A stretch of 64,000 bases of DNA from positions 79,756,347-79,820,346 of the forward strand of contig NC_037089.1 of assembly GCF_002994745.2 (NCBI RefSeq), in the 5' to 3' direction. A model generated the notes under the pieces. That model saw only the letters and a program-made list of their open reading frames with translations. It had not been told where the DNA came from and searched no databases. The position numbers were made by a program, and so were the translations under genes. Within the stretch, counting starts at the first letter, position 1; every line of letters begins with the position of its first letter. The DNA comes from Rosa chinensis. Lineage: Eukaryota; Streptophyta; Magnoliopsida; Rosales; Rosaceae. Of this stretch, positions 44,504 through 55,210 are shown in pieces.

Positions 44504-46169
44504 TTGGATTCACTAACAAAGAGACAGGTATTTGGGCCTATAACGCTGACACCCCCAAGTATGAAGCATGTTGGCCATAAATGGGTCTTTGTTAGAAAGC
44601 GTAATGAGAAAAATGAGGTTGTTAGATATAAAGCCCGCCTTGTGGCGCAAAGTTTCTCACAACTCCCTGGAATCGACTACGAGGAGACATATTCTCTCAT
44701 AATGGACGTTATAACGTTTCGCTACCTTGTCAGTTTGGTAGTTTTCAAAAAACTTGACATGCAGCTTATGGATGTGGTTACAATATATCTCTATGGGGAT
44801 CTAGATTCAGAGATATATATGAAGGTTCCAGATGGACTTCAATTACTCAAATCAAGTGGCTCTAAACCACGGAGCGTGTTTTCAATAAGATTGAGACGCT
44901 CACTATATGGATTGAAACAATCCGGACGGATGTGGTATAACCATCTAAGTGACTACTTGATTGGGAAGGGATATGTCAATAATGAAATATGCCCATGCGT
45001 GTTTATAAAAATGACAAGTTCCGGATTTGTAATTATAGTAGTTTATGTCGATGACATGAACCTAATTGGAACTCTAGATGAGTTAAAGGAAACTGCTAAA
45101 TACTTGAAATCCGAATTTGAGATGAAAGATCTTAGGAAAACACGGTTTTGTCTCGGACTAGAACTCGAGCACCGTAGTGATGGGATTATGATCCATCAGT
45201 CAGCATATACTCAAAAATTACTGAGGCGCTTTAATGAAGATAAAGCAAAGCCTGTGAGTACTCCCATGATCGGCCATAGTCTTGAGCTCGAAAAAGATCC
45301 ATGTCGTCCAAGGGATGAGGACGAAGACTTATTAGAGGCTGAAGTGCCTTATCTAAGCGCAATAGGCCCATTATTGTACTTAGCTCAATGCACAAGACCG
45401 GACATCTCGTTCGCAGTGAACTTGTTAGCTCAACATAGTTCTACGCAAACACGCCGCCGTTGGATTGGTATAAAGACAATCTTTCGATACTTGAGAGGTA
45501 CGATTGATATGGGCTTGTTTTATCCCTACAGAGAGAAAAGAAATAACGGAAGTGTGGGATCAGACCCCATAAGGAAAAATGCCACCTTCCGTGATGTTAA
45601 CACCAGTGACACCGTCCATGGTGGCTGACATCCTCCTCTTACCCTTCATCAAAATGACAATGATGTCTTGATGGGTTTTGCTGATGCAATGTATCTCTCT
45701 GACCCTCACAGAGGTCGCTCCCAAACGGGTCATGTCTTTACCATGGGAAGCACTGCGATATCTTGGAGGTCTACAAAGCAGACCCTTGTTGCTACTTCCT
45801 AAAATCATGCAGAGATTATTACTCTACATGAAGCCGTGCGAGAATGTATATGCTAAGGTCTGTAGACATATTCGAGGAACTTGTGGTTTGAAGTCTAACA
45901 CAGATGAACCTACATGCATTTATGAAGATAATGCAGCCTGTATTGAGCAAATGAAATTAGGTTTCATCAAAGGCGACAACACCAAGCATATATCGCTTAA
46001 GTTCTTTTACAATCAGCAACAACAAGCACTTATAAATGTTGAAGTAAATCAAATCTGTTCAGAGGATAATGTAGCGGACTTGTTTACTAAGTCGTTACCT
46101 AAATCCACCTTCGAGAAACATGTGAAGAGCATCGGATTAAGAAAGTTATCCGAACTCCCAAGATTGTAG
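44504..46169 (+). pseudogene. copia reverse transcriptase and RNase H, element C
   Basis: 44504-45628 reads RT with 'RYKARLVAQSFSQLPGIDYEETYS', SLYGLKQSGRMWYN and the catalytic box YVDDM (about 45045-45059). After a frame change 45678-46169 reads RNase H, with 'EDNAACIEQMK' and 'VADLFTKSLPKSTFEKH' near the end of pol. Confidence 0.88.
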
Positions 46170-46364
46170 CAATCAAGGGGAGACATTGACATCAGGGGGA
46201 GGTATGATGTCTACATGTTCGATCTCGAAGAGTGAAGGACGTATTGTGCTCTTTTTGTCCTTCGACCAGGGTTATTTTTGTCCCACAGGGTTTTTGTTAC
46301 CTGGCAAGATTTTTAACGAGGCAACGATCAAAGCGTAATCACGTTTGAGCAGCACAAGGGGGAG

Positions 46365-46562
46365 TGTTGAAGGATGTCGACATAATGTGTGCCTCTTCAA
46401 ACTAGGGTTTAGTCATTGAGTTGTAATAGGAGAAGGTTCTAGATACATAGTTTTGTTCGGATTCTATTACCTTTTATGTACTCTGTAATTCCCTATTTAA
46501 AGGGCTCCTATTATCAATGATACACACACAATTCTCTCTGTAATTCCATTTTTCCTACAACA
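46365..46562 (+). repeat. 3' LTR of copia element C
   Basis: 198 bp, pairs with 39946-40143; followed by GTCTC at 46563. Confidence 0.92.
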
Positions 46563-46667
46563 GTCTCTAGTCAGAAATGGAAAGTCCAAGAAAATTGGAA
46601 AGAACAAGATAGATTGGCTTCAACTCAACTCTGTCAAATTTTGATACAATATAGTTTTTCTCGTTAG

Positions 46668-47103
46668 CATATTCGTTATCATCGATATTTTTCTCAGTGT
46701 AAAACAGATAGATTACCTTTTTATATCTCGACTCAAAATCACCTACGTATTCGAAGTTCATCAAAGTCTAGATCACAGTCAAATAAAGTGACGAGTAGAT
46801 TATTTGTTTATGTACATCAAGAACATAATAAGCTTACTTGCATTTTGAACCCAGATGCAAAAAGAAAAACGATTGTTTCTACGGATCAAAGTAAGTTAAC
46901 TTCTTTTTTTTTTTTTATAATTTATTTGTCAGATCATATAGTTTCACTTGATGTATAAATTATGATAGTTTCTAATACTTTCATCTTAATTTGAGTGTTT
47001 AGGGAATAAGAATATGCAAGATTCGGACAAAGATTTAGACGAGGAAGATTCAGAAGAGGAAGATTTAGACGAGGAAGATTTAGACAGTATCCAAGAAGAA
47101 TGA
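46668..47103 (+). other. possible 3' exons of an unknown gene, acidic C-terminus
   Basis: An open frame from 46668 ends at a good donor (ATCAAA|GTAAGT, 46889/46890). An acceptor TGTTTAG|GGAATA at 47003 joins in phase to 'RNKNMQDSDKDLDEEDSEEE' and a Glu/Asp repeat, ending with TGA at 47101-47103. The upstream exon reads 'TSRLFVYVHQEHNKLTCILN'. No family recognised. It lies just past the helicase remnant, so it may be a separate gene whose 5' part is lost, or chance. Confidence 0.3.
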
Positions 47104-48676
47104 ATTCAACTTCATATATATATTTTTTCTCTTAGTAACTACTATTTCATTGAGAGAATATTTTTTTTTTTGTTATTGTTCGATTTTTTTTTTTATACAA
47201 GGATTAAGTTACATTGAGACATGTTATTTTCGTTTTTATAAAAGAATGTTATTTTCGTTTTCTCTTTGTTTTCGTACTGAATGGATTTGCTGTAGCTAGT
47301 TCAAATACATGATGTATCCACAGCAAGTGAACGACAAACACTTAAAAGACCATAAACAACAATATATATAAGGAAAACATGCTTTGAATACTTTGGTTAT
47401 CTATGAAACAAAGCCGGGATGATCATGCAGTAAAATCCCATTCAACAATCTCATTAACTTAACTGCCAACAATTGATAAATGCAACTAGCTGTGATTATC
47501 AAGTATACACTCCCATGCAGCGTGGATTGTAGTCTATACATGGGACTTAATATTATCAAAGCTATAGTGTCCGCATCCAGGTTACAATGGCAAAATATTG
47601 TCACTCAAGCTTGATGCTGATGGAAAGTTTGGCAATTTTGATGCTAATACAGAGAAACAATGGAATGATTTACATATTGCAGTTATAAAAGAGGAACGAT
47701 ATAAATAGTAACTAATGTAATGGTATCTCACGGGCATTATGCATTAACATTTTGGGAAAGAGAACATAGAAAGTATTGAATCGGATCATGGTCTTGGACT
47801 TCTACTTCTAGTCTTCTACTACTCTTAGAAAATTAATTTACAGAACACTAAAAATTGCAACAATAATTTACTACTTGTAGGAATGAATATGAGCGTAGAA
47901 GGAATGAGGACAACAAATGAAAAGGAATATGGAAGAGAACTTTCAAACAATCAAAGTGACGTACATCTTGATCAGCCTTGTCTTAACAGCAACGACAAGG
48001 CATCTTAACGGAGGCAAAGAGAGCCCCGGCTAATGTGCCACAAATCTTGTTGTGGATGGGCTCCTCAAGTACTCAAAGGAGAACAGCGCCATTGTCGCCA
48101 AAGAGACCACTAGCAGCCCAGCTGTACGAGATTCAGAAGCAGAAGGGATAGTTCATATAGCATAAGATGAATACAAATCGCGTGTTCTTCTGCTATTCAG
48201 AAGAGAAGACGATGTTCCCCTAGGTTTTTGGCATTTGGCGTGTTCTTGTGCTATTTTTTTTTCTTTTGATCGTGCACAGTAATCCTTATTCTGTTATTCT
48301 TCTTCCTCTTTTATTTCTTTTTAGTTTTTGTTTGATTTTGATTTTCCAAATAGTAATTCTGTTTTCTCTTTTATTTGAGAAAAGTTTAATTTTAGATTTG
48401 AAATTGTAATACCATGTCATTTGCCACGTCACCGCAAGGTATGTTGACATCATTCAAATAATAAATCTGAACCATTGAACATTTTAAAATCTAATGGCTC
48501 ACAAAGTGTGTCAAAATTTGTGTAAAAAAAAGTGTCCCTTGATCCGGACACTAACCTATTATAAATCTATAATTTTATAGAGGCAACATTGTAAATTGGT
48601 TTACTATAGGTTAGTTTAGTCTATGTAAAATTTGAGTTCAAAAATATCATTTTATAAATGCAATTAATGTGATTTC
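47104..48676. other. intergenic, nothing certain
   Basis: AT-rich. 47985-48120 is GC-richer and can be read 'NLVVDGLLKYSKENSAIVAKE', perhaps a degraded coding fragment. 48405-48550 resembles 60735-60850 (both have 'CCATGTCATTT', 'GGCTC(A/T)', 'GTGTCAAA', 'GTGTCC(A/C)TTGAT'), so both may be ends of one repeat family. Confidence 0.35.
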
Positions 48677-48887
48677 TATTTAAGGAAAATATGATTTGCA
48701 GAGAGAATTGATGGGAGAATTGTAGTAGTATTATTGATAATAGGAGCCCTATATATAGAGATTTATAGAGTACACAAAAGGTAATAGAATCTGAACATAA
48801 TTAGGAAATCTAGAACCTTCTCCTATCACAACTCTAAGACTAAACCCTAGTTTGAAGAGGCACACATGATGTCGACTTCCTTCAACA
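48677..48887 (-). mobile_element. solo LTR related to copia element C
   Basis: 211 bp, minus strand, starting TGTTGAAGGAAGTCGACATC at 48887 as in the LTRs of C. Both sides carry ATTTC (48672-48676 and 48888-48892). The far end reads TA instead of TG on the plus strand, a single change. No internal sequence: a solo LTR. Confidence 0.85.
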
Positions 48888-48892
48888 ATTTC

Positions 48893-49488
48893 TTTATTTT
48901 TAACCGAAATTTTCACCGAATTCGAAAATTTCCTTAAATTTGAAGTACTGAAACCGAAATTTGAAACCCTAATACACATGCATAGTGACTCTGGGTCTAT
49001 CATTGCAATGCCATGTGGTACTTGGCAACAGAAATGAAATAATATATTAATGCTTTTTTTTTTCTTGTCACTTTTTGCCCTTATCATTCTCTTTCTTCCT
49101 TCCTCTCTTCTCTTTTGCGAAAACAATTTTTTGTTTTTTTTTGTTTTTGTTTTTGTTTTTCCTTCAATCTGCTCCAAAACTACCAAAACACCAGAGAAGA
49201 TGAACTTCTAGCTACTTTACGATTTGCGGGGTCTCTCAGTCTATCTTCTGCCATTGAAAATTTCCTTTCAATTTTAAACCATAAAATGGGTTGATATATT
49301 GTGGGTTTCCAGCAAATTCTCACAACTGGGCACTCTTCCCATTCAAAAACAAACTTGCAAGTTTGTTTCCACTTATTCTAGTAGAAAAAATATGTTCGCC
49401 GTCCATTGTTTTCAAGTTTTTCTTGTAGTTGCGCTCCAAAAATTTCTTAGTACAAACAAGTTTAGGGGAAGTACAAATATTGTTTCCA
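48893..49488. other. spacer with sequence shared with the 58.3-kb region
   Basis: 49375-49450 aligns with 58255-58340 ('ATATGTTCG', 'TTGTTTTCAAGTTTTT', 'TTGTAGTTGCG'). 49448-49475 resembles a stray bit of KCS sequence. No gene. Confidence 0.45.
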
Positions 49489-50031
49489 CTTATTCTTGTC
49501 TATTTAATCCAACTCCTTTATTATCTGCTATGATTGTTAATAAGTACAAACTGAGGGGAAGTATTAAGAGTTATAATTTAGGAGGCATGGGATGTAGTGC
49601 TGGCCAGAGTCATAGTTATAGATCTAGCTAAGGAGTTGTTGCATGTTCACAGGACCACTTATGCAGTTATTGTTAGCACTGAGAATCTTAAAATTGGTAC
49701 CATGGGAACAAGAAATCCATGTTGGTACAAAATTGTTTGTTTCGTGTTGGTGCATGGGTCTGCTGTTTTGCTCTCGAACAAGTCAACGGATAGGCGCAGG
49801 GCTAAGTACGAGCTGGTGCATGTTGTGAGGACTCATAAAGGGTCTGATGATTATGCATATCACTGATATCAGTGTGCTTATCAAGAGGAGGACAATGCCG
49901 GCAAAACAAGGTTTCGTACGTTGTCGAAGAGCTCATGGCGATAGCTAGTGTAACTCTCAAGACTAATATCAATCACAGCTTTGCTCAGTTCTCTTGTCCT
50001 GTATATAAGCGAGCAGCTTCTCTTCTTTGCA
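49489..50031 (+). pseudogene. 3-ketoacyl-CoA synthase (KCS) pseudogene fragment
   Basis: Aligns with the KCS gene at 63470-63998 over about 540 bp. It includes the active-site stretch, still readable as '[12 protein letters not shown]' (about 49570-49606), then '[16 protein letters not shown]'. There is a small insertion after the active site, several frame changes, and a TGA inside the 'CAYQEEDD' segment (near 49866). No 5' third and no 3' end. Introns are absent, as in the parent. Not functional. Confidence 0.88.
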
Positions 50032-50868
50032 AAGAAACCTGATATCTAGGTTTCGAGAGCGATTGACAGTGTTTTAACTCGGGCTAGAATAAAGTTTAGA
50101 TAGTGATTGAGAGTTTTGATAATGATCGAGAGGGAAAGAACAAGTTTTTAGGTTTAGAACAATTTTTTCCTTTCTCTCGACATATAGCTAGGTTTGGTGA
50201 GAAGGAAGTAGCAGCTTGGTGAGAAGTACAGTTTGGTGAGACTAGCTTAGACACTTCAATAAATTTGTCCAAGTTCATCATACAACATATAATTAAACAA
50301 CTGTCGTGGGAGAGTATATGATGTCAAAGCAAGGACTGAAATTTGCCTGCCTAGCTAGGTTTGGGGGAAGCAATTCAAATATATTTGAGCCTTCACACAA
50401 CAGAATGCCCACAATCTGTTGTGCCATTTTTTATATCACACACTCGGTATACTTAGTAGAAGGTGTCAAATTTTTACAACATTGCCGCCCACTCAAAATT
50501 TAGCGCAGAATTTGGCGCCTAGTTCTAGTCATACAACAGAAACAACTACACCTTTGTAGCATGCAGCATTCTTACAACAGATGAAACATAATTATGTTGT
50601 GTGATTAAATTGGTGAACTTGTCTTGGGAGGGAACTTTGAGTTCAATGATGGCAGGATATCTACCGCTAAATTTTGTGTCATTTAGACAACAGAACATGC
50701 ATAATTGTGTTGTGTGATAGAACTCTGAAGACAAAGTCATCAATTTGGTAGCATTCCCACAACAGAACTTCATTAACACCGTTATACAATGGAGTTCACG
50801 TTATCAGACGATGGCAAACTTTTAATCTCTTGTGATGGGTGTTGTGTGATGCAGTTTTTGTAGTAGTG
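50032..50868. mobile_element. CACTA-like 3' part with TTGTGTGAT subterminal repeats
   Basis: The right end TTTTTGTAGTAGTG (50868) reads CACTACTACAAAAA in reverse, a common CACTA-type terminus. Between 50385 and 50868 the motif 'ACAACAG' / 'TTGTGTGAT' recurs at least six times in both orientations. The left end was not found; the KCS pseudogene could lie inside the same element. No transposase seen. Confidence 0.5.
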
Positions 50869-51217
50869 TTGCTACTTTCCTTGCAAATAAGTTCTTCAAT
50901 GTGAAAGTCGAGCCTTACATCCTGGATTTCAAACTCTTTTTCGATCACTTTTGCGTTCGTGCTAGTGGAGTGGTGGAAGCTTTGTGATTGATTTTTTATT
51001 TTTTTAAAGAAGCGGAATAAGAGCTAACTCAGCGCTCTTACATGAATTTATTGATAAATAAATAAAAGATACATAGCAAGGGGGGCTATGCCAATACCTT
51101 GCCATAAGAAAATACAAGCTGAACAAGTATAACTGAATGTAACAAGTACTAGTACAGAGAAAAAAAACTGAATATAACAATTACAATAGTTAAAGAAGAA
51201 ACTAATCAACTACCCAA
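50869..51217. other. spacer, nothing recognised
   Basis: Includes 'TCTTACATGAATTTATTGATAAATAAATAA' at about 51038, perhaps the 3' end of the LINE remnant that follows on the minus strand. Confidence 0.35.
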
Positions 51218-51545
51218 AACGGTAGTTAGTGCCTAATGTCAAATCACATCCGTAAAGACCTGTAACAAAAGAAGGGACTTTAATGTACCAAATAAAACCC
51301 ATATTGGTGGCTCCAAAGTCAGCCAATGCCTTTCCTTCCTTGTAGATGTGACTTACTTTAAATTGCATGAGTTGCACACATTGCACGCAATTAGCCACCC
51401 TTAACTTCCAAGGAACCAATTGAGGTGCCTTGAAGTAGTGGACTACTAGAACATAGTCTGTTTCTAGCCAAAGCTTCTGCCAACCCCTTGAAGTTCTGTG
51501 GTTGATGAAATTGAGAAGAATTTGCAGCTTCTACTAGTTCATGTT
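51218..51545 (-). pseudogene. LINE-type RNase H (RVT_3) fragment
   Basis: The minus strand from about 51478 reads 'KLWLETDYVLVVHYFKAPQ', then 'LVPWKLRVANCVQCVQLM' and 'FKVSHIYKEGKALADFGATN'. This is the second half of the plant RVT_3 RNase H domain, with the conserved Asp of LETD and the 'HIYxEGNxxADxLA' motif changed by a small shift (ADFGA). The first half is missing. Confidence 0.7.
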
Positions 51546-51829
51546 GCTACTGCATGCATAGTGCATTTCTTAGGCCTTCCGGTGCGAATAAAGACAAACG
51601 TATGTTAGGAATAGGACAAAATACTGTTTACTCCCTATACTTATAGGCTTTCGAAGTTTCAGTCCCTGACGTTTCAATTTCACCTAAAAAGTCCCTGAAC
51701 TTTCCAATTTCACCCAATTGGTCCTTGCCGTCAATTTTCCGTTAAAAAAATCAGTTATCTTGCTGACACTCCTTTAACAGTAAAATGACTATTTTACCCT
51801 TACTTACCACAAAAAAACTTTTTTATTTA

Positions 51830-52130
51830 TTTTTTTATTCTCTTTTCTCTTTTTTTTTTTTTTAATTTGTTCTTTTTTATTCCTACTCTTTTTATTTTTA
51901 ACTCTCTTTTTTTATAACTCTTTTTTCTCTATTTTTTTAATTTGTTCTTTTTTTTTTTTCCTACTCTTTTTTTTAACCCACTTTTCTCTTTTTTTTTATT
52001 TGTTCTTTTTTTTGCCTACTCTTTTCTTTAGCTCTTTTTTCTCTGTTTTTTTTTTAAAACTTTTTTCCGCTTTTTTATTTATTTGTTTTCTCTCTCTTTT
52101 GTTTTTTGTTTTTTTTATTTCTTTCTCTTT
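51830..52130. repeat. T/C-rich low-complexity tract
   Basis: Runs of T with 'CTCTTTTTT' and 'TTTGTTCTTTTT' repeats; A/G-rich counterparts lie at 52620-52735 and 53740-53960, so it is part of the inverted-repeat arms. The Phe-rich frames here are not genes. Confidence 0.8.
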
Positions 52131-52620
52131 TCTGTTTACCTCTTCTCCTCTCTGCTCTTCGGCCTTCTTTTCCTCCTCCCTGATCGCAGCTCCAGTTTTC
52201 AGCGAGTATCACCACCTCTCCTAATCACCGTTGGCGTGCCCGCCGCTCCAAGCAAGTGCTGGTCATTCCAGCATCCATCCAACATCCCCGTCATGCTAGC
52301 AAGCATCCCCACCTCTCCTAATCACCCCTCTCCATACAGAGGTTCCAAACCAAATCGGAGCACACCCAAATCAAATCAAATAAATCCACGAAGGGGCTCA
52401 TCATCTCAGCAAACCAACACCAAAGAAACGTTATCGACGTCGAGAGAAAGCTTCTGATATAGCTCCGACACCATGAAGGGGTCGGAATCTGAAGGGAAAA
52501 GAACCCGACCATTCCGGCTTCCAGGCGTGACCGAAAACTGGAGCTGCGATCAGGAAGGAGGAAAATAGGGCCGAAGAGCAGAGAGGAGGAAGAGGAAGAA
52601 GAGCTAAACAGAAAGAAATA
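52131..52620. repeat. inner foldback
   Basis: 52131-52205 ('CTCTCTGCTCTTCGGCC', 'CTGATCGCAGCTCCAGTTTTC') is repeated in reverse at 52530-52610. The 320-bp loop is GC-richer and repeats 'CACCTCTCCTAATCACC' twice (52211 and 52310). Confidence 0.75.
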
Positions 52621-52735
52621 TAAAAAAAAAGAAAAAAGAGAGAGAGAACAAAGAAAAAAGAGGAAAACAGTTAAAAAAAAAGATAATTAAAAAAAAAGAT
52701 AACAAATTAAAAAAAAAAAAAAAGAGAACAAACAC

Positions 52736-53052
52736 CAGTGCCATATTCAAGCATGAATTCCACTGTTTGGCCAAAAGTTTTTCCTAAAATCTGATTAGGG
52801 CATTGTGGATTGTAATGTAGCTGTTCTACTTGTTTGCCGGCCATGAAAAGCTTAGTTCCCTAGTAAGTGCACCAAAAAAACTTGGCTTAATTAAGAAGAA
52901 ACAACGGGGGAAGCATACTGCAGACTTCAGTCAACAAGGCTGACATTATGAGTAAGATGTCTTCTAGGTCTCTGCACATTAGTCAGAAGCTTCCCATGAC
53001 AGAGCACCAATAAAAAGCTTCCCATGACAGAGCACCAATAGAGCTTGGGGGG
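52736..53052. repeat. dispersed copy of the 22320-22500 sequence
   Basis: About 52750-52940 aligns with 22320-22500: 'GAATTCCAC(A/T)GTTTGGCCAAA', 'GGGCATTGTGGATT', 'CCTAGTAAGTGCA'. It is followed by two copies of AGCTTCCCATGACAGAGCAC (about 52988 and 53017). Confidence 0.75.
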
Positions 53053-53690
53053 AATTGTTGTAAAAAATATGGGACGGAATTCCTGTAACATTAAAATAAA
53101 ATAATATGAAAATATCTTGGGAAATAAAAATTGAGATATAAATAAGAAAATGAAATAAAGTAAGAAAATAATATAATATATAGATTTTATATAGGAAAAC
53201 TTATCGAGTCGAGGCGTGCAAGCGCACTGTCCTAAGAGAAGATTCGTCCCCTACTGCACAGGGTTGAATGATGAACTTCCCCCAAGATACAACAACTCTT
53301 CGAGCTCTGTCGTGCAGCTAAGAAGCCTCATTGAACCTTTATCACCCGTGCACTCAAAACGGTGTATAAGTAAAGTATGTATATGTATAGTTTGTAAGAA
53401 TATCTTTGGTGGAGGTATTTGGCTAGAGTGGTTGCATTATGGTGGATTATACCATCATGTATACCCTCATTATCCGACAATCTAAACTCCCACACATGTG
53501 CATGTTTCATGTCTCACCATATGCCTTCCGACCATAGCCACTTACCCTTATATAGGGCACACTTACCATACCATCAATAGCCTCATTAACCATATAACGG
53601 TCAAATAATAATCATATATTTAAAACATAAAACCGTTAAACCATAAATAGAGTAATAAACACAAAAAGAAAATAAGCCCCAAAATAAATA
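53053..53690. other. unidentified insert, no gene
   Basis: Non-repetitive sequence with one 89-codon frame (53216-53485) that I do not recognise. It interrupts the A/G-rich arm of the surrounding element, so it came in later. Confidence 0.35.
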
Positions 53691-54114
53691 AATAAATAAA
53701 TAAAATATATTTTAATTTTAAATCATAAAAAAGAGAAAACAAATTTTTTTTTAAAAAGAGAAAAGTGAGTTTTAAAAAAGAGAGAAAAGAGAGTAAAAAA
53801 AAAAAAAGAGAACAGATTAAAAAAATAGAGAAAAAAGAGTTAAAAAAAAACAGAGAGAGTTAAAAAAAAAGAGTAGGAAAAAAAAAGAACAAATTTAAAA
53901 AATAGAGAAAAGAGAGTTAAAAAAGAAAAAACAGAGAAAAGAGAGTAAAAAAAAAAGAACAAATTTTTTTTGTTGGGTCAGTAAGGGTAAAATAGTCATT
54001 TTACTGTTGAAGGAATGCCACATCAGCAAGATAACGGATTTTTTTCACAAAAAGTTGACGGCAATGACCAATTGGGTGAAATTGGAAAGTTCATGGACTT
54101 TTTAGGTGAAATTG

Positions 54115-55210
54115 TGTGGGGGGCACCTTTGATCGGAGATGTACGGCAGTGAAAATTCATGGGTAAGGACCGAAGACTTTGCCCCTTTGTCTGAGTAAGC
54201 AGCAACTAGACCCAGCAGACCTCGAAGGATAATAAGTCCTAAGAAGAATGCTATTGATTTCTTCCCAGCAACTCCTCTCCATGTTCACGGCAGTGAATTA
54301 GTGTGCAACTTTAGTAAAGTCTTGACAAGATGTGCGTGGCATGGGAGCTAGAAAAGCATGAGTTTCAGAAGAAGAAATTCTGGCATTGATTGGTGGGTTG
54401 GTTTAAGGTATTCGGTATAAGGGATATGAGTTAGGAATGGTAGAGGACTATGGATGGATTTGGGAGAAAAGAAGCATGGCAGAGAAGCCCATTGTACGAT
54501 TAAGCATGATAAGTTTGAATCTACATGGAGGTAGAAGAGTTTATGGAATTGGAAATGGTTTCTGGGAGGATGATGGAGTTGCTTCGGCTGTTTAGTGATT
54601 AGCTTCTGTGTTCCCCCTTTTTCACAACAGCTATAACCATCGATTTATAGAGTAGTGGTGGCTTAGGTCTGCTGTTCCAGAAATCTTGCTGCTGTAATCC
54701 CAGGAATTCTTCTGCTGTAATCCCAGGAATCCTGCTGCTACTGTGACTCCAGGAATTCTGCTACTGTAATCCCATGAATCCTGGTTCCAAGATTTGCTGC
54801 TGGAAAAAGGGAAGTCAAAGGTAGAGAATTGGTAGTTGTGTAAAAGGATGTGGTATGGTATTTGAGATGTACGGTTTTTTAAGTAAAATGGTTTGGTGTT
54901 GGGTAAAAGAAGTGTTGTCGTAATTAAGGGTTTTTTAGATTCTTTCTTCTTCACTTACCCATAATCAGAATTGGGTTGTTGGGCTTGAATTTCGGTCCCC
55001 ATGCCAAGTCCTAAATTACCAACAAGCCTAAAACTAATAATGGGCCTCATGCATTTCCGTTACCTTCCACACCACACCCGTTCTTGCAAGCCCCAAATGA
55101 GTGAAAGTGGCTGGGGTCCACATGCGTGGCATGATGATTGTCAGTATAATTTGCTTATTGGGCTCGAGAAATGAATTGGGCTTGATAGATGGATTTTTTG
55201 GGCATCAACA
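54115..55210. mobile_element. solo LTR, 1.1 kb
   Basis: Starts TGTGGGGGGCACC (54115), ends GGGCATCAACA (55210), flanked by AATTG (54110-54114 and 55211-55215). Removing it restores the right arm of the inverted-repeat element. 54675-54785 holds four to five imperfect copies of 'CTGCTGTAATCCCAGGAAT'. No internal genes; the 107-codon minus-strand frame is a by-product of these repeats. Confidence 0.8.

Larger units (their letters stand above)
39946..46562 (+). mobile_element. Ty1/copia element C, full-length, decayed
   Basis: 6617 bp. Identical-length LTRs (39946-40143 and 46365-46562, 198 bp, TG...CA) are flanked by GTCTT (39941-39945) and GTCTC (46563-46567), a 5-bp target duplication with one change. 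PBS at 40144, gag from 40945, then protease, integrase, RT and RNase H in copia order. A polypurine tract aagggggag (46356-46364) abuts the 3' LTR. By hand count the LTRs differ at about 13 of 198 sites. Stops and frame changes in every gene make it non-autonomous. It lies inside the tail of the helicase-like locus. Confidence 0.93.
38449..46620 (+). pseudogene. DEAD-box helicase RH10/DDX47-like, C-terminal half, split by copia C
   Basis: Exons 38449-38526, 38943-39086, 39182-39319, 39438-39549, 39629-39717 and 39883 onward join in frame. They start with 'NTLKQQFRFLPDKYKDCYLV', the beginning of the helicase C domain of RH10 (human DDX47). The whole DEAD/ATPase domain (motifs Q, I, II, III) is absent. 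Motif V reads IRDLDIP instead of SRGLDIP, and motif VI reads YRIGRTACDGR instead of HRVGRTARAGR, losing an arginine needed for ATP hydrolysis. The tail is out of frame after a small shift in the last exon, then has a TAG and the 198-bp LTR of copia C. Past copia C (46563) the same shifted frame continues 'SLVRNGKSKKIGKNK', like the family's lysine-rich end. The parent takes part in pre-rRNA processing. This copy is almost certainly non-functional as a helicase. Confidence 0.8.

Noticed and set aside
46567..46764. 65-codon minus-strand frame
   Set aside because: AT-rich, opposite to the better-supported plus-strand exon pair and helicase tail; no family.
48749..49186. 145-codon minus-strand frame
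   Set aside because: Begins in an A/T tract and runs into the solo LTR; no protein similarity seen.
54631..54954. 107-codon minus-strand frame
   Set aside because: Produced by the minisatellite inside a solo LTR.
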